64,000 bases of DNA from Albula goreensis (lineage: Eukaryota; Chordata; Actinopteri; Albuliformes; Albulidae): positions 22,500,575 to 22,564,574 of the forward strand of contig CM040758.1 of the NCBI GenBank assembly GCA_022829145.1, written 5' to 3'. This document shows positions 61,901 through 64,000 of the stretch, piece by piece. Below the pieces are notes generated by a model. It was not told where the DNA came from. It searched no databases and worked only from the letters and a program-made list of their open reading frames with translations. Both the position numbers and the translations under genes were made by a program. Positions within the stretch are counted from its first letter, which is position 1, and every line of letters starts with the position of its first letter.

Positions 61901-63963
61901 GCTGGACCAGATTCCTGACATGTTCTCGGACACCAGTGAGAGCGAGACTGTGTTTGCTCCGGTCATCCAGGCGGGTGTGGAGGCCCTGAAGGTGAGGGGT
62001 GCGGTCATTTATCCCCCAAAAATGTTTCAGTTCTGCTGTTTCCAACATGATTAAATATCTGATAAGCAGCACTGCATAGCATTGTGCACAGTCACTCATG
62101 CATTCTACACAGCACTCCCTGACCAGCGCCCCCTGCTGTCTGTAGGCTGCAGAATGCAATGGCAAGCTGTTCATCTTCCACTCCGCCATGCCTACTGCTG
62201 AGGCTCCTGGGAAACTGAAGAACAGGGACGACAGGAAGCTCATCAACACCGACAAAGAGAAGGTGCGTCACCGCTGCCCATCCTGAGGAAACAACAACAA
62301 CAATCAAAGGTTCCACCTGAAGACATTCAGTCATCTTCAGATACCATCTTTTAGGCAGAGAGATAGACAGACAAGAATACAAATGAAAGGTATACGCAAC
62401 GTGAGACCTCTAATTTGCAGTAACAGCAGTGATGTTTAAAGATGGCATGAACCTGTTTGAATTCATGTTATTTTACTCCAGTGGTCTTTAATTCTGGTCT
62501 TAGGGGACCACGAATCAGACCCAGATAGCCAGATGAGGTGAGCTAACCATGTACGTGCCTGTTTCAGTTGGTCAGTAAGTGCTGAGTAATTATCTCAATA
62601 GTCCACTGCCTTGTTAGGCTTTTTTCTTAACATGAAGTAGCTCAAAGGGCCTGCTGACCCAGAGTAAAAATTCCTGCATCTTTTTTCTGATTAGTTCCTC
62701 CTCTAGTCCTACTGGAATATTGCATTTCTTTGGCATTTTTATGTGGGTGTAGAGACTTTGTAAACTGGGTTTACAGTAAGGAATTAAAAAAATGTAATCC
62801 ATAAAAGAACCACTGACCACAAGATCCCTTGATCCTTTTAACGTTCTGTGAAACTCATGGTCTGTAAAGTAGCCATGTCGTCAGTTGCTGTGAAAATGAA
62901 GATTCTTTGGGCGAACAAGCCAACTAATGACTCAAAAGCCGACCGATATATTATTTTCATATCATTAACATTTTTAAAACCTAATAAATGTGTAAAATAA
63001 TACGGTGAGGTAACTTCAACTTTTATTCGACTAAAGAACCAATGATATACATAGAACTATTTTGTTAAATGCATCATAAGTTTGATATGAATGATAAACA
63101 CTTGTAAAATAAGTCATAAAAACAAAACAGTGATCTCAATAAATAGAAAAGCACACTTGTAAATTTCAATAAATATTGTGCTGCCAATTTCTGAGCCGTA
63201 AATGATGTAATGCAGCATCAGGCCAACAAACAGGTAAAGCAAAAAAATAATCAACAGCTGCTTTTAACCCCGCCAGGATGAGTCCTGACAGTAATCTTAA
63301 AATCTTAGGGGCTAATGTAAAGCACACACATGTTGTATGGACAAGCTGTACAATGATAGTTAATACAGTGCATGGTAACTCCTGTATGAAGCACACATAC
63401 TGTATTGACACGCTGTATAGTGAAGGTAGATACAGTATTTTAAGGATGTCAGGTGTAAAACACATGTATGCTGTATGGATAAGTTGTGTAAGGATAGCTA
63501 AGATACTATAATATCCTCTGAACTCTTATAAAAACATACGCCCACAGACACATGCTGTAAGACTGCGGCAGGGATTGAATCAACATTTGTCCTTAGTTTT
63601 GGCTAACAATGAAATGCATGTGTTTATTTCTATCTTCAAAAAAAAGCAGTTTGATGATTTAAGCACTCATGGAAATGAACTTGCCGAAGCGTTTCTGTAT
63701 AGAGACAGCAGGACTCGCTAATGTCGTTGTTAGAAAAAGATAATGATAAATGTTGATTGAGTCCCAGAGCCCTGTCTCCTGTCTGTCTGCAGACGCTCTT
63801 CCAACCCCTGAAGGGTGTTTACGAGCAGCTGGTGCAGGACTGCATCTCCATCGGCTGCTGTGTGGACCTCTTCCTCTTCCCCAGCCAGTACGTGGATGTG
63901 GCCACCATGGGGTCCGTCTGCCTGCACACAGGGGGCTCCATTTACAAGTACAACAACTTCCAG
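49403..63963 (+). CDS. sec24d: Sec24D, COPII coat cargo adaptor, partial at 3' end of window
   Basis: Cargo-binding subunit of the COPII inner coat. It pairs with Sec23, assembles on ER exit sites with Sar1-GTP and selects ER export signals. Fourteen coding exons are seen (listed separately), about 653 codons of an expected 1030 or so. The gelsolin-like and helical C-terminal part lies beyond the window. Order: Pro/Gly/Gln-rich N-terminus starting [20 protein letters not shown] (about 1-270), [10 protein letters not shown] and [11 protein letters not shown] leading into the core, zinc finger CX2C...CX2C (about C351, C354, C373, C376), trunk domain from [12 protein letters not shown] (about 425 on), and [12 protein letters not shown] near 620. 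MSQQGY and [11 protein letters not shown] favour SEC24D over SEC24C. All junctions are GT-AG and in phase except one: exon 50729-50967 lacks one base. Introns 49817-50215, 50365-50728 and 61534-61897 show nothing notable. Confidence 0.95.
49714..49816 (+). CDS. sec24d: sec24d coding exon 2
   Basis: Encodes [19 protein letters not shown] and [11 protein letters not shown]. The acceptor is TTTTTAG and the donor CAGAG|GTAATG (phase 1 in, phase 2 out). Part of the disordered N-terminus. Confidence 0.88.
49861..49900. repeat. (AAT)n microsatellite
   Basis: About 12 AAT units, 45 bp after the donor of sec24d coding exon 2. Confidence 0.97.
50216..50364 (+). CDS. sec24d: sec24d coding exon 3
   Basis: Pro/Ser-rich, ending [16 protein letters not shown], which lines up with the QLxxMQIxxYG motif of SEC24D. 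The acceptor is ACCTGCAG and the donor TACG|GTACGT (phase 2 in, phase 1 out). Confidence 0.93.
50729..50967 (+). CDS. sec24d: sec24d coding exon 4, with frame break
   Basis: Acceptor TTCTCCAG and donor CCAG|GTGATG are both good. Entering in the frame set by the previous exon gives [13 protein letters not shown]. The frame that leaves the exon reads [17 protein letters not shown] and [12 protein letters not shown] and joins the next exon correctly. The exon is 239 nt where a multiple of three is needed. The frames would meet in the eight-C run at 50793-50800 if it were nine C. A sequencing or assembly error, a true allele, or an unseen splice variant are the options. Confidence 0.85.
51842..51963 (+). 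CDS. sec24d: sec24d coding exon 5
   Basis: Encodes [17 protein letters not shown] through [35 protein letters not shown] is the boundary between the disordered N-terminus and the folded core in SEC24D. The acceptor is GGCACAG and the donor ACA|GTAAGT (phase 0 out). Confidence 0.95.
52736..52847 (+). CDS. sec24d: sec24d coding exon 6
   Basis: Encodes [19 protein letters not shown] and [16 protein letters not shown], start of the Sec24 beta-sandwich region. The acceptor is CCCCCAG and the donor CAAG|GTAACT (phase 1). Confidence 0.96.
53449..53576 (+). CDS. sec24d: sec24d coding exon 7
   Basis: Encodes [20 protein letters not shown] and FAAVPKDE. The acceptor is ATTGACAG and the donor GATGAG|GTGAGC (phase 0). 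Translation would continue in frame through the following 30-bp repeats if this intron were retained. Confidence 0.95.
53600..53718 (+). repeat. 30-bp tandem repeat, four copies, at start of a sec24d intron
   Basis: Unit AAAATCAGCGATGAATTATG plus GATCTCAACC, four nearly identical copies starting 24 bp after the exon 7 donor. Being 30 bp, it reads as a 10-residue unit ([10 protein letters not shown]) in frame with the exon. Confidence 0.96.
53719..55954. other. sec24d intron between coding exons 7 and 8
   Basis: No exon is supported. Contains a strong G-run cluster at 54803-54827, followed by generally G-rich sequence to about 55060. Confidence 0.6.
55955..56093 (+). CDS. sec24d: sec24d coding exon 8 (zinc finger)
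   Basis: Encodes [28 protein letters not shown] and [11 protein letters not shown]. The CX2C...CX2C cysteines form the Sec23/24 zinc finger. The acceptor is CTCTCACAG and the donor GAAG|GTGGGT (phase 1). Confidence 0.97.
56620..56735 (+). CDS. sec24d: sec24d coding exon 9
   Basis: Encodes [20 protein letters not shown] and [17 protein letters not shown]. The acceptor is CACATGCAG and the donor TGCAAG|GTCAGT (phase 0). Confidence 0.97.
56736..58091. other. sec24d intron between coding exons 9 and 10
   Basis: Holds a 65-bp imperfect tandem duplication at 57868-57978, where AGGAACAATATTTCTGGATA occurs at 57884 and 57949. No exon is supported. Confidence 0.65.
58092..58216 (+). CDS. sec24d: sec24d coding exon 10 (trunk start)
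   Basis: Encodes [20 protein letters not shown] and [11 protein letters not shown], the first strand of the trunk (vWA-like) domain that contacts Sec23. The acceptor is TTACTCAG and the donor CCCAG|GTACTG (phase 2). Confidence 0.97.
58217..61341. other. sec24d intron between coding exons 10 and 11 (3.1 kb)
   Basis: No exon or recognisable mobile element; a short direct duplication of TTCAGGATTCCCAGT lies close to its 3' end (about 61259-61287). Confidence 0.6.
61342..61533 (+). CDS. sec24d: sec24d coding exon 11
   Basis: Encodes [20 protein letters not shown] and [19 protein letters not shown]. The acceptor is CTGTTTCAG and the donor CATAA|GTGCGT (phase 2). Confidence 0.97.
   Translation, partial: RGGGGGHRDQSGLRHLQQDPALLQREERPDPAADDGCVRRGRDIPPPAGRLPGQLPGVPIRHP
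61898..61991 (+). CDS. sec24d: sec24d coding exon 12
   Basis: Encodes [19 protein letters not shown] and [10 protein letters not shown]. The acceptor is TCCCTAG and the donor CTGAAG|GTGAGG (phase 0). Confidence 0.97.
62146..62262 (+). CDS. sec24d: sec24d coding exon 13
   Basis: Encodes [20 protein letters not shown] and [14 protein letters not shown], highly conserved in the trunk domain. The acceptor is TCTGTAG and the donor GAGAAG|GTGCGT (phase 0). Confidence 0.97.
62263..63792. other. sec24d intron between coding exons 13 and 14
   Basis: AT-rich; carries the 70-bp degenerate tandem repeat at 63317-63515. No exon is supported. Confidence 0.6.
63317..63515. repeat. degenerate tandem repeat, period about 69-70 bp, three copies
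   Basis: Units starting near 63318, 63388 and 63456 share AAxCACAxxTxxTGTAT followed by GGAxAxG(C/T)TGT. Divergence between copies is considerable. Confidence 0.75.
63793..63963 (+). CDS. sec24d: sec24d coding exon 14 (last in window)
   Basis: Encodes [17 protein letters not shown] through [13 protein letters not shown] and [11 protein letters not shown]. The acceptor is GTCTGCAG and the donor TTCCAG|GTACAG (phase 0). The gene continues past 64000. Confidence 0.97.
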
Positions 63964-64000
63964 GTACAGGCGGGGCCAGAGGGACACTAATGGAGTATTT

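Overview
The window is vertebrate nuclear DNA, most probably from a teleost or other ray-finned fish. It has compact GT-AG genes with long AT-rich introns, long (GT)n, (CA)n and (TA)n microsatellites, and two copies of the L2/SINE 3'-tail motif common in fish genomes. The species cannot be named from the sequence.

Three protein genes account for essentially all supported coding sequence, and their order matches the MYOZ2-SYNPO2-SEC24D block known from human 4q26. (1) myoz2 (myozenin-2/calsarcin-1), minus strand, five coding exons from 9605 down to 3307, plus a probable non-coding first exon ending at 11461 with a perfect MEF2 site upstream. (2) synpo2 (synaptopodin-2/myopodin), minus strand, from the PDZ-encoding first exon at 44907 down to 20065. 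It has a giant exon 4 and two alternative C-termini. A possible extra exon with its own TATA box lies at 22948-23046. (3) sec24d (COPII cargo adaptor), plus strand, from a 5'UTR exon near 47.2 kb through fourteen coding exons to 63963. The gene runs off the window at about residue 653 of roughly 1030. Every exon junction was checked for splice dinucleotides and phase. All join in frame except one: sec24d coding exon 4 (50729-50967) is one base short, most simply in an 8-C run.

Layout: 1-3306 is 3' flank of myoz2. 3307-11.65 kb is myoz2. 11.65-20.06 kb is intergenic, with a 37-bp minisatellite and a retroposon tail. 20.06-45.0 kb is synpo2. 45.0-47.2 kb is a shared divergent spacer. 47.2-64.0 kb is sec24d. 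Myozenin-2 and synaptopodin-2 are both Z-disc proteins that bind alpha-actinin and filamin, and they lie in the same orientation. Sec24D is a housekeeping secretory gene transcribed away from them.

No tRNA, rRNA, CRISPR, viral or bacterial feature was seen. The points most worth a second look are the frame break in sec24d, the candidate TATA-driven or cassette exon of synpo2, the in-frame 48-bp coding minisatellite of synpo2, the CRE/UPRE-like elements at the sec24d promoter, and a 30-bp repeat that reads in frame from sec24d exon 7 into its intron.
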